Below, piece after piece: positions 45,549-54,020 of a stretch of DNA of 64,000 bases. The translations under genes and the position numbers were made by a program. Within the stretch, counting starts at the first letter, position 1. Each line of letters starts with the position of its first letter. Below the pieces are notes generated by a model, which saw nothing but the letters and a program-made list of their open reading frames with translations, did not search any database and was not told the origin of the DNA. The stretch spans positions 248,001-312,000 of the forward strand of contig CAVUKD010000003.1 of NCBI GenBank assembly GCA_963741985.1. The letters are read 5' to 3'. Source of the DNA: Cryomorpha sp963741985 (lineage in GTDB: Bacteria; Bacteroidota; Bacteroidia; Flavobacteriales_D; Cryomorphaceae).

Positions 45549-46159
45549 AAATAATATGCGTAGGAAGAAATTATGCTTCGCACGCACGCGAATTGAACAA
45601 TGAAATCCCAACAGAGCCGGTACTTTTTCTAAAACCGGAGACGGCGCTTTTACCAAAAAACCATCCCTTTCATTATCCGGATCACACTGCTGATTTACAC
45701 TTTGAAGTCGAGCTCGTTTTGCGCATCAGCAAACTGGGCAAGCATATCCATCAGAAATTCGGACATAAGTATTACCAGGAAGTAGGTATCGGAATAGATT
45801 TTACCGCAAGGGATACCCAACAAAAGTGCAAGGAGAAAGGGCTTCCGTGGGAAAAAGCCAAAGCCTTTGATTACTCGGCTCCAATGGGTAAAAAATTCCT
45901 CCGCCTCTCCGGCCTTCCCGACCCGAAAAGTATAAAATTTGAATTGCACAAGAATGGAGAAGTCGTTCAATCAGGCGACTCTGCGCTAATGCTTTTTAAT
46001 TTTAATCAAATAATTGAGCAGGTGTCCAAATATTTCACCCTTAAAATCGGAGATCTGATTATGACAGGAACCCCAGCAGGAGTTGGTCCAGTTATCATTG
46101 GTGACGTACTCGAAGCATTTATAGAAGGTGAAAAATTATTGCATCTGGAGATTAAATAA
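45545..46159 (+). CDS. Fumarylacetoacetate hydrolase (FAH) family protein
   Basis: 204 residues of the single-domain FAH fold (YcgM/FAHD1 type), which act as acylpyruvate hydrolase or oxaloacetate decarboxylase. Visible hallmarks: KIICVGRNYASHARELNNEI at the start, PVLFLKPETALL, the metal-binding HFEVELVLRISKLGKHI (E-x-E), GIDFTARDTQQKCKEKGLPW and MTGTPAGVGPV. It starts within the stop codon of the exonuclease gene, indicating translational coupling even though the functions look unrelated. No aromatic-degradation genes lie nearby, so a housekeeping FAHD1-like role is more probable than catechol breakdown. Confidence 0.9.
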   Translation: MKIICVGRNYASHARELNNEIPTEPVLFLKPETALLPKNHPFHYPDHTADLHFEVELVLRISKLGKHIHQKFGHKYYQEVGIGIDFTARDTQQKCKEKGLPWEKAKAFDYSAPMGKKFLRLSGLPDPKSIKFELHKNGEVVQSGDSALMLFNFNQIIEQVSKYFTLKIGDLIMTGTPAGVGPVIIGDVLEAFIEGEKLLHLEIK

Positions 46160-46402
46160 GTTTCCGCCTTTAAGCAAATTAGCCTTCTCTATTTGCTGAT
46201 TATCAAAACACTCAAAAGCCTATTCTGTAATTCTATTTGCCAAGTTGAAAGAGAAAAACGATTCCCATTCTTCTTTTCTCGGAATAAAAACAATCAGCGA
46301 TATATCAATTATTTCTGTAAATTGGTGCATTCGAAGGATCTGTATAAATCGGTTCGTTCGGCCATTCATTCAACCTTTCGGGAATTGTAATCAAACCTTT
46401 TT

Positions 46403-48334
46403 ATGGGAGAATTAGATGTTTATATAGTAGAAAACAAGGAGCAGCGCAAACAATTTGTTACCGCCATTCTCAAGGATATGAAGGCACTTGAGGCAATGTT
46501 TGAACGCAATATGTTTGAACGCGACACTATGCGTATCGGTGCCGAACAGGAGTTTTGTCTGGTGGACAAACACATGCGTCCTTCCATGACGGCCATAGAG
46601 ATGTTGGAGAAAATAGACGATCCGCATTTCACCACCGAGCTTGCAAAATTCAATCTGGAAGTCAATCTCGATCCGATAAAATTTACTGGCGATGCGCTAA
46701 GCAAGATGCAGACCCAGTTATACGGTCTTCTCCAAAAAGCAGATCAAATTGCACAGGAACAAGGAATCCGTATTTTGCTGACCGGCATCTTGCCCACAAT
46801 CCGTAAAACCGATCTCGAATTTGCAAACATTTCCCCCTTTCGTCGCTACCGTGCTCTGAACGATGCAATGGTAAAACAACGTGGAGGCGATTTCGAATTT
46901 TATATAAAAGGTACTGACGAACTCATTACCAAGCACAATACCATGCTTTTTGAGGCGTGCAACACCAGCTTTCAGGTGCATTTGCAGGTCAATCCTGATG
47001 AATCGGTTGACAAATACAACTGGGCTCAGGCCATTGCCGGCCCCGTTCTGGCTGCTTGTACCAATTCTCCCCTCCTTTTCGGAAAACGACTTTGGGAAGA
47101 GACACGAATTGCCGTTTTCGAGCAAACCGTCGATTTAAAGAACCAAAAAAACCCTGAGCGCGAAATAAAAAGCCGGGTAGATTTCGGGAACGGTTGGCTC
47201 GAATCGAGTATCACGGAAATTTTTAAGCACGATATATCCTATTACAAATTATTGCTTGCCAGCGAAATAACTGAAGATGCGATGCAGGTATTAAAAGATG
47301 GAAAAGTGCCTAATTTGCGTGCTTTGTCTCTATTCAATGGAACAATTTATAAATGGAATCGAGCATGTTATGGGATTACAGACGGTCTTCCGCATCTTCG
47401 AATCGAAAACCGATATATTCCCGCAGGCCCCACTGTAATTGATGAAATTGCTAATTCCGCATTTTGGCTCGGTTTAATGGAAGGAATTCCGGACGATATA
47501 GGCAATATCGTAAACCTAATGGACTTCGACCATGCGAAACTCAACTTTATAAAAGCAGCGCAAATGGGTCTGGGTGCTCAATTTCTTTGGAAAGACGGTG
47601 TGCGGTACACAGCCCAGGATCTCATCGTAAACCAACTCATTCCACGGGCGCGCCAAGGATTGGAAAAAATGAAAATCGATGCCCACGATATTGACAAATA
47701 CCTTGGTATCATTGAAGCGCGCGTGGTAAATCACCAAACAGGTTCCATTTGGATCAATCAGTCCTTTACTCAGCTCAAGAAAACATCTTCGGCAGAAGAA
47801 GCAGTGTTTGCCGTGACTTTCGGAATGCTGAAACGCCAGCAACTCGGGCAGCCGGTGCACACGTGGTCTTACCCGACGATGAGCGAAAGCGGATCCTGGG
47901 AAGGAAAGTACAAATATGTAAGTCAGGTAATGTCCAAAGAACTCTATACCGTGCAAGAAGAAGATCAGGTGGAGCTCGTTACGAATGTTATGAACTGGCG
48001 AAAAATTCACCATGTACCCGTCGAAAACGAAGAAGGAGAAATCGTAGGATTGATTTCCTCAGGAGATATAATCAAATATCACTGCAAAAAAGATGATTAC
48101 AACGAACACTTTACGGTGAACGATATTATGACACTCAACCCAAAGACCGTTACTTCCGATACCTTAACGGTCGATGCGTTAAAATTAATGCGAAAGTATA
48201 ATTTGGGATGTCTACCGGTTGTAAATGATAACAAGCTTATCGGAATTCTGACCGAGTATGACTTTGTATACATGGCAGTACATTTATTTGAAGAATTACA
48301 AAATATTGAAGCCAAAGAAAATAACATTATTTGA
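46403..48334 (+). CDS. GCS2-type carboxylate-amine ligase fused to a CBS-domain pair
   Basis: 643 residues, cytoplasmic. Residues ~1-440 form a glutamate-cysteine-ligase-2-like domain: IGAEQEFCLVDKHMRPS (acidic metal-binding strand), ELAKFNLEVNLDP, CNTSFQVHLQVNP, SRVDFGNGWLESSI and HLRIENRYIPAGPTVIDEIA, where GCS2 proteins have R-x-E-x-R. The last ~125 residues are two CBS motifs (HVPVENEEGEIVGLISSGDI; MTLNPKTVTSDTLTVDALKL and CLPVVNDNKLIGILTEYDFV), which usually bind adenine nucleotides and regulate the enzyme. The ligase probably joins a glutamyl or similar carboxylate to an amine. It overlaps the deacylase gene downstream, which suggests a joint pathway. The 243-bp gap upstream shows no gene. 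Confidence 0.82.
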   Translation: MGELDVYIVENKEQRKQFVTAILKDMKALEAMFERNMFERDTMRIGAEQEFCLVDKHMRPSMTAIEMLEKIDDPHFTTELAKFNLEVNLDPIKFTGDALSKMQTQLYGLLQKADQIAQEQGIRILLTGILPTIRKTDLEFANISPFRRYRALNDAMVKQRGGDFEFYIKGTDELITKHNTMLFEACNTSFQVHLQVNPDESVDKYNWAQAIAGPVLAACTNSPLLFGKRLWEETRIAVFEQTVDLKNQKNPEREIKSRVDFGNGWLESSITEIFKHDISYYKLLLASEITEDAMQVLKDGKVPNLRALSLFNGTIYKWNRACYGITDGLPHLRIENRYIPAGPTVIDEIANSAFWLGLMEGIPDDIGNIVNLMDFDHAKLNFIKAAQMGLGAQFLWKDGVRYTAQDLIVNQLIPRARQGLEKMKIDAHDIDKYLGIIEARVVNHQTGSIWINQSFTQLKKTSSAEEAVFAVTFGMLKRQQLGQPVHTWSYPTMSESGSWEGKYKYVSQVMSKELYTVQEEDQVELVTNVMNWRKIHHVPVENEEGEIVGLISSGDIIKYHCKKDDYNEHFTVNDIMTLNPKTVTSDTLTVDALKLMRKYNLGCLPVVNDNKLIGILTEYDFVYMAVHLFEELQNIEAKENNII

Positions 48335-49505
48335 TTTTATTGAAGGAAAATCAGTAAAAATCTCCCGCGAGATAGCTCGTATTCAGGGCAGTAAGGACGG
48401 AGTCAATCTGGTTTTTATCGGTGGTATTCATGGCAATGAACCCTCGGGAGTACTCGCGCTCAATCGGGTAATGCAGCGGCTTAGGCCACTCAAGCCATTG
48501 CTTCGGGGAAATGTGTATGCCCTTGCAGGAAACCTTACCGCATTGGCGCGTGGCGAAAGATATATCATCAGCGACCTGAACCGAATTTGGCAAGCAGATA
48601 ATGTGGAACGCGCGCGCAGAATGGATTACGAACCTGCCGAAATTATCAATGAAGTAGAAGAGCAAATCGAGATATGGAGTTATATCGATAACTTGATGAC
48701 CCAAAGTTCAGGACGCTTTATTTTTGTGGATTTGCATACCACTTCCGGAAAATCTGTCCCTTTTATCACAATGAGCGATACGATCATGAACCGTAGATTC
48801 ACACGAAAACTACCCGTACCGGTAGTAATCGGAATTGAGGAGCATCTTCATGAACCCCTTCTAAGCTATGTCAATGATTTGGGATGTGTTTCCATGGCCT
48901 TTGAAGCAGGGCAACACACCGATCCCGAAGCGGTTCACAATCACGAATCGATGATCTGGCTTTCGCTGGTGCAAGCCGGAATCATTCATAAAGTGGAAGT
49001 ACCGGCATACCAAGATGTCTACAAAAACCTCTCGCTTAATGCGAATGGCAACCATGCCGTTTATGCCATTAATTTCCGGCAAAATATTAATTCTGGAGAG
49101 AAATTTACTATGCTGGGAGGATTTGAAAACTTTGAGCCAATTAAACAGGGGCAAAAGCTCGCAGTTCTCGATGGTCAAGATATAACAGCGCAAGAAAGCG
49201 GACTGATACTTATGCCTTTATATCAGGACAAAGGCAATGACGGCTATTTCATCATTAGGAAGATAGCCCGCTTTTGGCTCGTAGTATCTTATGTATTTCG
49301 CAAGTTAAGCCTCTACCGGATCCTGCGGTTCCTGCCAGGTGTAAAACCCTTTATGGATACCGACCATATTATGGTAGTAGACACCCACGTCGCCAAATGG
49401 TACAGCAAACAAATATTGAACCTCATGGGCTACCGACGCAAGAAAAAACGCGGTAATCTTACGCTGTATATTCGCAGGAAGTACGACTTCAAAGGTCCAA
49501 ATTGA
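48306..49505 (+). CDS. Succinylglutamate desuccinylase / aspartoacylase family (M14-like) deacylase
   Basis: About 400 residues. The start is taken at TTG 48306 (MKPKKITLFDFIEGKSVKIS); the frame is open from ATG 48258, but that part lies fully inside the CBS coding sequence. Zinc ligands of the AstE/AspA fold are visible: GGIHGNEPSG (~39-48; His and Glu), RFIFVDLHTTSGKS with the conserved His, and the FEAGQHTDPEA block expected to supply the catalytic Glu. The C-terminal ~100 residues include a basic segment (YRRKKKRGNLTLYIRRKYDF). It probably hydrolyses an N-acyl amino acid or amide. Overlap with the GCS2-CBS gene (29 bp) indicates translational coupling. Confidence 0.82.
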   Translation: MKPKKITLFDFIEGKSVKISREIARIQGSKDGVNLVFIGGIHGNEPSGVLALNRVMQRLRPLKPLLRGNVYALAGNLTALARGERYIISDLNRIWQADNVERARRMDYEPAEIINEVEEQIEIWSYIDNLMTQSSGRFIFVDLHTTSGKSVPFITMSDTIMNRRFTRKLPVPVVIGIEEHLHEPLLSYVNDLGCVSMAFEAGQHTDPEAVHNHESMIWLSLVQAGIIHKVEVPAYQDVYKNLSLNANGNHAVYAINFRQNINSGEKFTMLGGFENFEPIKQGQKLAVLDGQDITAQESGLILMPLYQDKGNDGYFIIRKIARFWLVVSYVFRKLSLYRILRFLPGVKPFMDTDHIMVVDTHVAKWYSKQILNLMGYRRKKKRGNLTLYIRRKYDFKGPN

Positions 49506-49649
49506 TGCCATAGCGCAACATCCCATTCCATTTTCCGTAAGGTAAAAACAATAAAGTCTGTTAATAGAAGTTTTGAATGGGTAGTTTTTTCAAGGCGTAT
49601 ATGTTAGAATTTTTACATTAGCCGCTTTAAATTTCCAGTCCTGCAAGAC

Positions 49650-49657
49650 TATTTTTG
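49650..49657 (+). promoter_or_regulatory. -7 box before the M23 peptidase gene (TATTTTTG)
   Basis: A full TAnnTTTG match 13 bp before ATG 49671, implying a very short leader. TTTAA at 49626 is a weak -33 candidate at about 20 bp spacing. Confidence 0.45.
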
Positions 49658-49670
49658 ATAAATACCTTAT

Positions 49671-50543
49671 ATGAAGCCATTCCGTTTTAGTTTACTCCTG
49701 CTATTGCTTGCCCTTTCAGCAAATACCTACGCTCAGGAATTCATTTCAGAATCGAACACATCGCGCAACATTTACGAATTTGGTAAAACCCTGGTGGCTG
49801 CCAAAGCAAAAGCCAAGGTGTGGGATGTGAATGACTCATTGAAGTACATCCCTTGCTATGACACGTATTGCTCATGGAATGCGGGGCGCGTGCACCCATA
49901 CAACTACGACCTCACCGCTATGAAAGATACCATCGCCATTCCACTGGCCATGGATTCCTGCGATTATGCCGTACCTTTTCTGAGTCATAAAACATCCGAT
50001 TTTGGAAATCGCCGTTACCACTATCACTACGGTGTGGATATAAAAGTATATGTGGGCGACCCGATCAAAACAGCTTTTGCCGGTGTAGTGCGCGTGTCGC
50101 ATTACGACGGTGACTACGGAAATGTGGTGGTGGTAAGACATACAAACGGACTTGAAACACTCTATGGTCACTTGTCAAAACTGAAAGTGCACGAAGGCGA
50201 CTGGGTTGAAGCTGGCGAAATAGTAGGTCTCGGCGGAAGCACTGGTCATAGCACCGGAAGTCACCTCCACTTTGAAGCGCGCTACCTTGGCGAACCGATC
50301 GACCCAAACACCATTATTAACTGGGATACGGGAGAATTGAAAATGGACACCTTGTACCTGAACAGATCGAATTTCAGCTATTTACGTGAAATCCGGAAAC
50401 AAAAATTTTGCTCTATTCGTCGGGGCGACACCCTTTCGGGACTAGCACGCCGGTATGGAACTTCCGTAAGCCAGTTGTGCCGACTTAATGGCATAAAATC
50501 TTCTACAACTCTGAGGGTGGGCAGAAGACTTCGGTACAATTAA
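49671..50543 (+). CDS. M23 peptidoglycan endopeptidase with C-terminal LysM domain
   Basis: 290 residues, exported (signal peptide LLLLLALSANTYAQ). The lysostaphin-type M23 domain (~105-210) contains HYHYGVDIKVYVGD (first zinc His and Asp) and HSTGSHLHFEARY (HxH). LysM at ~246-290 (IRRGDTLSGLARRYGTSVSQ) binds wall glycan. It acts in the periplasm to cut peptide cross-links during growth or division. The order catalytic domain then LysM is the reverse of the more common NlpD-like order (LysM then M23), and the M23 zinc residues are intact, so it is probably an active hydrolase rather than an amidase activator. Confidence 0.9.
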   Translation: MKPFRFSLLLLLLALSANTYAQEFISESNTSRNIYEFGKTLVAAKAKAKVWDVNDSLKYIPCYDTYCSWNAGRVHPYNYDLTAMKDTIAIPLAMDSCDYAVPFLSHKTSDFGNRRYHYHYGVDIKVYVGDPIKTAFAGVVRVSHYDGDYGNVVVVRHTNGLETLYGHLSKLKVHEGDWVEAGEIVGLGGSTGHSTGSHLHFEARYLGEPIDPNTIINWDTGELKMDTLYLNRSNFSYLREIRKQKFCSIRRGDTLSGLARRYGTSVSQLCRLNGIKSSTTLRVGRRLRYN

Positions 50544-50592
50544 TCCGCGAATCATACGGGTTGAATTCCCGTCGGCAATCCGATTGAACGTT

Positions 50593-50600
50593 TATCTTTG
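50593..50600 (+). promoter_or_regulatory. -7 box before the PBP1A gene (TATCTTTG)
   Basis: An exact consensus box 60 bp before ATG 50661. Upstream, ACGGG (50556-50560) and CCCGT (50568-50572) form a 5-bp hairpin that may end the preceding gene's transcript. A TTG at 50561 is 29 bases from the box, too far for a normal -33. Confidence 0.45.
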
Positions 50601-50660
50601 TACTTTTTTCTCAGAAATTCACCTTTTGAGATAGAACCTAAAGTGCATCATACCTGATAA

Positions 50661-53036
50661 ATGGGCAAAAAGACAGCAAAGAAATCGACCCCAAAAAAGA
50701 AAAAAAAGAAGGCTAAAAAGTCGATCGGCAAGCGGATATTGCGCCTTAGTATTTACGCTATTCTTCTTCTTATCTTGAGTCTTTTTGTGCTCTTCGGCAG
50801 CGTGTATATTGGTCTTTTCGGGCCGTTGCCAAGTGCCGATGATCTCAAATCTATAAAAAACAACAATGCCAGCGAGGTGGTGGGCAGCGATGGCGGCCTT
50901 CTCGGAAAATATTTCATACAGAACCGATCGAGTGTAGCCTACGACCAGATACCTCCGGTAATAATAAACGCACTTGTAGCCACCGAAGACAGCCGGTTTT
51001 TTGAACACAATGGCATCGACTTTTACAGTATTCCGAGGGTAGTGATTAAAACCATCGTGCTTGGCGACCATTCCGGTGGTGGTGGAAGTACCATTTCGCA
51101 GCAGCTCATCAAGAACCTTTTTGGCAGGAAAGATTATGGTGCCCTTTCGATGCCGGTAAATAAGCTTAAAGAGAATATTACCGCGATGAAGCTGGAAGAG
51201 GTATATTCAAAAGAAGATATTATAACACTCTATCTCAATACTGTAAGTTTTGGAGAGAATGTATACGGAATAAAAGCTGCCAGCCGACGATTCTTTAATA
51301 AGCTTCCCAAGGAACTCAAACCCGAAGAAGCCGCAACGCTTATAGGAATGCTCAAGGCAAATACGGGTTATAATCCGCGTCTGCATCCCGAAGCGTCAAA
51401 AAGGCGGCGAAATACAGTCTTGGCTTTGATGGCAGAAAACGGAGCTATAGACAAGAAAAAGCTTACTGCTCTACTGGTCACTCCCCTCACCCTCGACTAC
51501 CAAAAACACATTGGCCAGTTTGGCGCGGCTCCCTATCTCCAGGCCATGCTCGAGCCTGAGATTAATAGAATTCTCAAAGACACCCGCCAGGCTGATGGGG
51601 AATCCTATAATTTATATTCCGATGGATTGAGCATCGAACTCACCATTAATTCGAAATTACAGGCCAAGGCCGTCGAAGCAGTAAAGGAGAATATGCAGCG
51701 TTTGCAGAAAGTCTTTGACGCACATTGGAAAACGAGCAAACCATGGGGCAAAGATGCTTCCTTTTTATGGAAAGAAGCGCAAAAGTCAAACCGCTACAAA
51801 CAGCTTAAGGCAGCCGGAAAATCCGAAAATGAAATCCGAAAAATATTCACCACAAAGACCAAGTTACACCGTTTCACTTACGAAGGACTCGAAGTAGCCG
51901 ATATGACTCCTCTCGACTCTGTGGCCTATCACCAAATGATTTTGCAGGCAGGTTTTCTCGCAATGAATTCGCATACCGGTGATGTGCTGGCTTATGTGGG
52001 CGGAGTAGATTTCGGTTTTTTTCCTTACGATCATATTTATGCCCGGAGGCAGGTGGGATCAACGTTTAAACCATTCGTTTATGCTGCAGCACTTCAGTCC
52101 GGAATCGAACCCTGTGATTATATCGAAAACGAACCGATTATTTTCGCAAATTACGATGACTGGTCACCCGAGAATGCTGAGGGCAAATACGGCGGGTATT
52201 ATTCAGTGAAAGGCGGATTGGCCTTTTCGGTAAATGTTATTGCCGCCCGCCTTATCGCCGAAACAGGCCCCGATGCCGTGCGCAGCATTGCCAAACACGC
52301 CGGTATAGAAAGCGAAATTCCAAAGGGCCCTTCGATAGCACTCGGAGTGGCGGATCTTTCGCTTTACGAAATGGTAAAAGCATATTCCGTTTTTGGAAAT
52401 CAAGGAATGCGTGTGGAGCCGAGATTTATAAAGAAAATTACCACTTCTGCTGGCAAGGTGCTCTATGAGTCCAAACCCATAAAACCCATCGAAGCGCTGG
52501 ACAAAGAAACCTCAAACACCGTTCGCGCCATGATGGAGCTGGTTGTAGATAGCGGTACAGCACGTCGCACCCGTTCTACTTATGATCTGAAAATTCCCCT
52601 TGCGGGAAAAACCGGAACGACTCAAAACAATGCCGATGGATGGTTCATGGCGATAAGTCCCGATGTGATATGCGGTGCCTGGGTTGGAGGGCAATCACCG
52701 GTAGTGCGATTTCGATCCACGGCTCTCGGTCAGGGAGCTGCTACGGCACTGCCCATTGTGGCAAGTTGGCTCAAAGATGTATCGACAGATCGCAAAGTTC
52801 GGAAAGTTCTTGGCTCAAAATTTCCTTTGTTAACAGGCGAGACTTTGATCGATATGGATTGTCCGCTGTTTATAGAAAGTAAAACCGAAAACTTACTCGA
52901 TAATCTATTCGATAAAGACCGGCGGGAGCAGCGGCGTGAAGTACGTGAAGAAGCGCGGAAAAGAGAGCAGGAAAATACCGATGATGAAGATGCTGGATGG
53001 TTTAAGAATTTGATTGATAAGTTGAAGAAGAAGTGA
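50661..53036 (+). CDS. Class A penicillin-binding protein (PBP1A-like)
   Basis: A 791-residue bifunctional peptidoglycan synthase. A very basic cytoplasmic tail (KKTAKKSTPKKKKKKAKKS) precedes one transmembrane helix (~32-55). The GT51 transglycosylase domain has TEDSRFFEHNGID (catalytic Glu ~110) and GGGSTISQQLIKNLFGRKD. The transpeptidase has the active Ser ~463 in GSTFKPF, SVN (SVNVIAAR) and KTGT (~650, GKTGTTQNNADGW). The C-terminus is a charged helix (KDRREQRREVREEARKREQE). All catalytic motifs are intact. An insertion between the two domains is modest compared with E. coli PBP1A. It follows the M23 gene by 117 bp but has its own promoter-like box. Confidence 0.95.
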   Translation: MGKKTAKKSTPKKKKKKAKKSIGKRILRLSIYAILLLILSLFVLFGSVYIGLFGPLPSADDLKSIKNNNASEVVGSDGGLLGKYFIQNRSSVAYDQIPPVIINALVATEDSRFFEHNGIDFYSIPRVVIKTIVLGDHSGGGGSTISQQLIKNLFGRKDYGALSMPVNKLKENITAMKLEEVYSKEDIITLYLNTVSFGENVYGIKAASRRFFNKLPKELKPEEAATLIGMLKANTGYNPRLHPEASKRRRNTVLALMAENGAIDKKKLTALLVTPLTLDYQKHIGQFGAAPYLQAMLEPEINRILKDTRQADGESYNLYSDGLSIELTINSKLQAKAVEAVKENMQRLQKVFDAHWKTSKPWGKDASFLWKEAQKSNRYKQLKAAGKSENEIRKIFTTKTKLHRFTYEGLEVADMTPLDSVAYHQMILQAGFLAMNSHTGDVLAYVGGVDFGFFPYDHIYARRQVGSTFKPFVYAAALQSGIEPCDYIENEPIIFANYDDWSPENAEGKYGGYYSVKGGLAFSVNVIAARLIAETGPDAVRSIAKHAGIESEIPKGPSIALGVADLSLYEMVKAYSVFGNQGMRVEPRFIKKITTSAGKVLYESKPIKPIEALDKETSNTVRAMMELVVDSGTARRTRSTYDLKIPLAGKTGTTQNNADGWFMAISPDVICGAWVGGQSPVVRFRSTALGQGAATALPIVASWLKDVSTDRKVRKVLGSKFPLLTGETLIDMDCPLFIESKTENLLDNLFDKDRREQRREVREEARKREQENTDDEDAGWFKNLIDKLKKK

Positions 53037-53210
53037 TATAAAATAGCCTTTTCGGATGTTTCCCTATCACTAAATGGAATTTGGAAAACCCCTTTTGCAA
53101 TTAGCTGACTTAGCCGAACTGAGAAAAGTTCAATTTACCTTTTTTCAATTCAATTCGTTCTTAATTAATTTGAGTGTCTCATTTATTCTATGCTGAATAT
53201 CTGCGTAAAA

Positions 53211-53813
53211 TTAAAATATAAATTGTCTGTTGCTCTGAATTTTCCAAAGGTCAGTCTGAAGAATCTTTTTATCCTCAGCTGTGCAGATTAACGGCATTTC
53301 CATTTCGGTTTTATATGTAATGCTATCGATTCTTAAATCTGGTGCTAGAATATGATTGAATTCGTAAAAATAGTTTGCATGAAACTGCATCTCATAATAT
53401 TCCTCTTCAAATTTCCGCACGATACTATAATCATATTCGTAAAGTGAGATAATTTTCAACCGAAGTAAATCAGTTGTTATCAGCTCCATTTCTCTTAGTG
53501 TTGGATGCCCAGCCATATTTTGAACTGAAATAAAATCGCGAGTGAGGCTCTGATAATAGATGAATAGAGAATCCTGATTAAATTTTTGATTCGTAAGAAT
53601 AGCGCTGAAATAATTGCAGACACTGATTCCATAATGATGGCCTTTTTTATTGGCTCTAATATCGACGAGATCCTTTTCTAGTCCGTTGGCTATTTCTGTC
53701 AGAATTTTTTTTTCGGATAGTGCATTTCTCCTGTTTTCATTCCAATTATTGAGCGTAAAAGCTGAAATTACCGCTAAAAATATCGACAAAATTCAAACCC
53801 GCGTCTCTTCCAT
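53211..53813 (-). pseudogene. DUF6090-like membrane protein with in-frame TGA near the start
   Basis: The open part (192 codons from a TTG at 53789) starts abruptly with SIFLAVISAFTLNNWNENRR, the membrane helix plus NWNENR motif typical of DUF6090-like Bacteroidota proteins. Reading upstream in the same frame gives ATG 53813, M-E-E-T-R-V, then TGA at 53793-53795, exactly where these proteins usually have Trp (MEETRVW-ILSIFLAV). A TGG to TGA change would explain it. The remaining product would lack the proper start and may be made only from the TTG. The soluble part (~30-192) is helical and has no known function. Confidence 0.6.
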
Positions 53814-54020
53814 TATTCTCTTAAATTTCTCACAACTTAACTAATTGAATAAGCTTTCAAGTATAGAAATTTTTCAGCTTTCTTAAAAAACCTTTTTATT
53901 AAGAAAAAAATTTTTCAACAAAAACAAGAAGTCATATTCACTGCTCACTTGTTTAAGTTTAGGGAAAATAGCGTGTTCGTCCAACGCAATTTTGAAAGAA
54001 TTAGAGGGCTAATATTTGAG

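Noticed and set aside
46193..46390. 65-codon ORF upstream of the GCS2-CBS gene
   Set aside because: Its composition (Cys, Phe and Lys runs) looks like translated AT-rich spacer, with no domain or conserved feature.
50551..50585. tRNA-like 3' end (GGGTTGAATTCCCGT)
   Set aside because: No acceptor, D or anticodon arms can be formed upstream; it is only a short hairpin after the M23 gene.
8969..53813. Reassignment of TGA as a sense codon, because three interrupted genes (TIR, GxxExxY, DUF6090-like) and the adhesin break all involve TGA
   Set aside because: TGA is the normal stop of several intact genes here (recR, the E2 gene, PBP1A, the TerB-like gene), with the next gene starting directly after in the case of recR. 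Independent nonsense mutations or errors are simpler.
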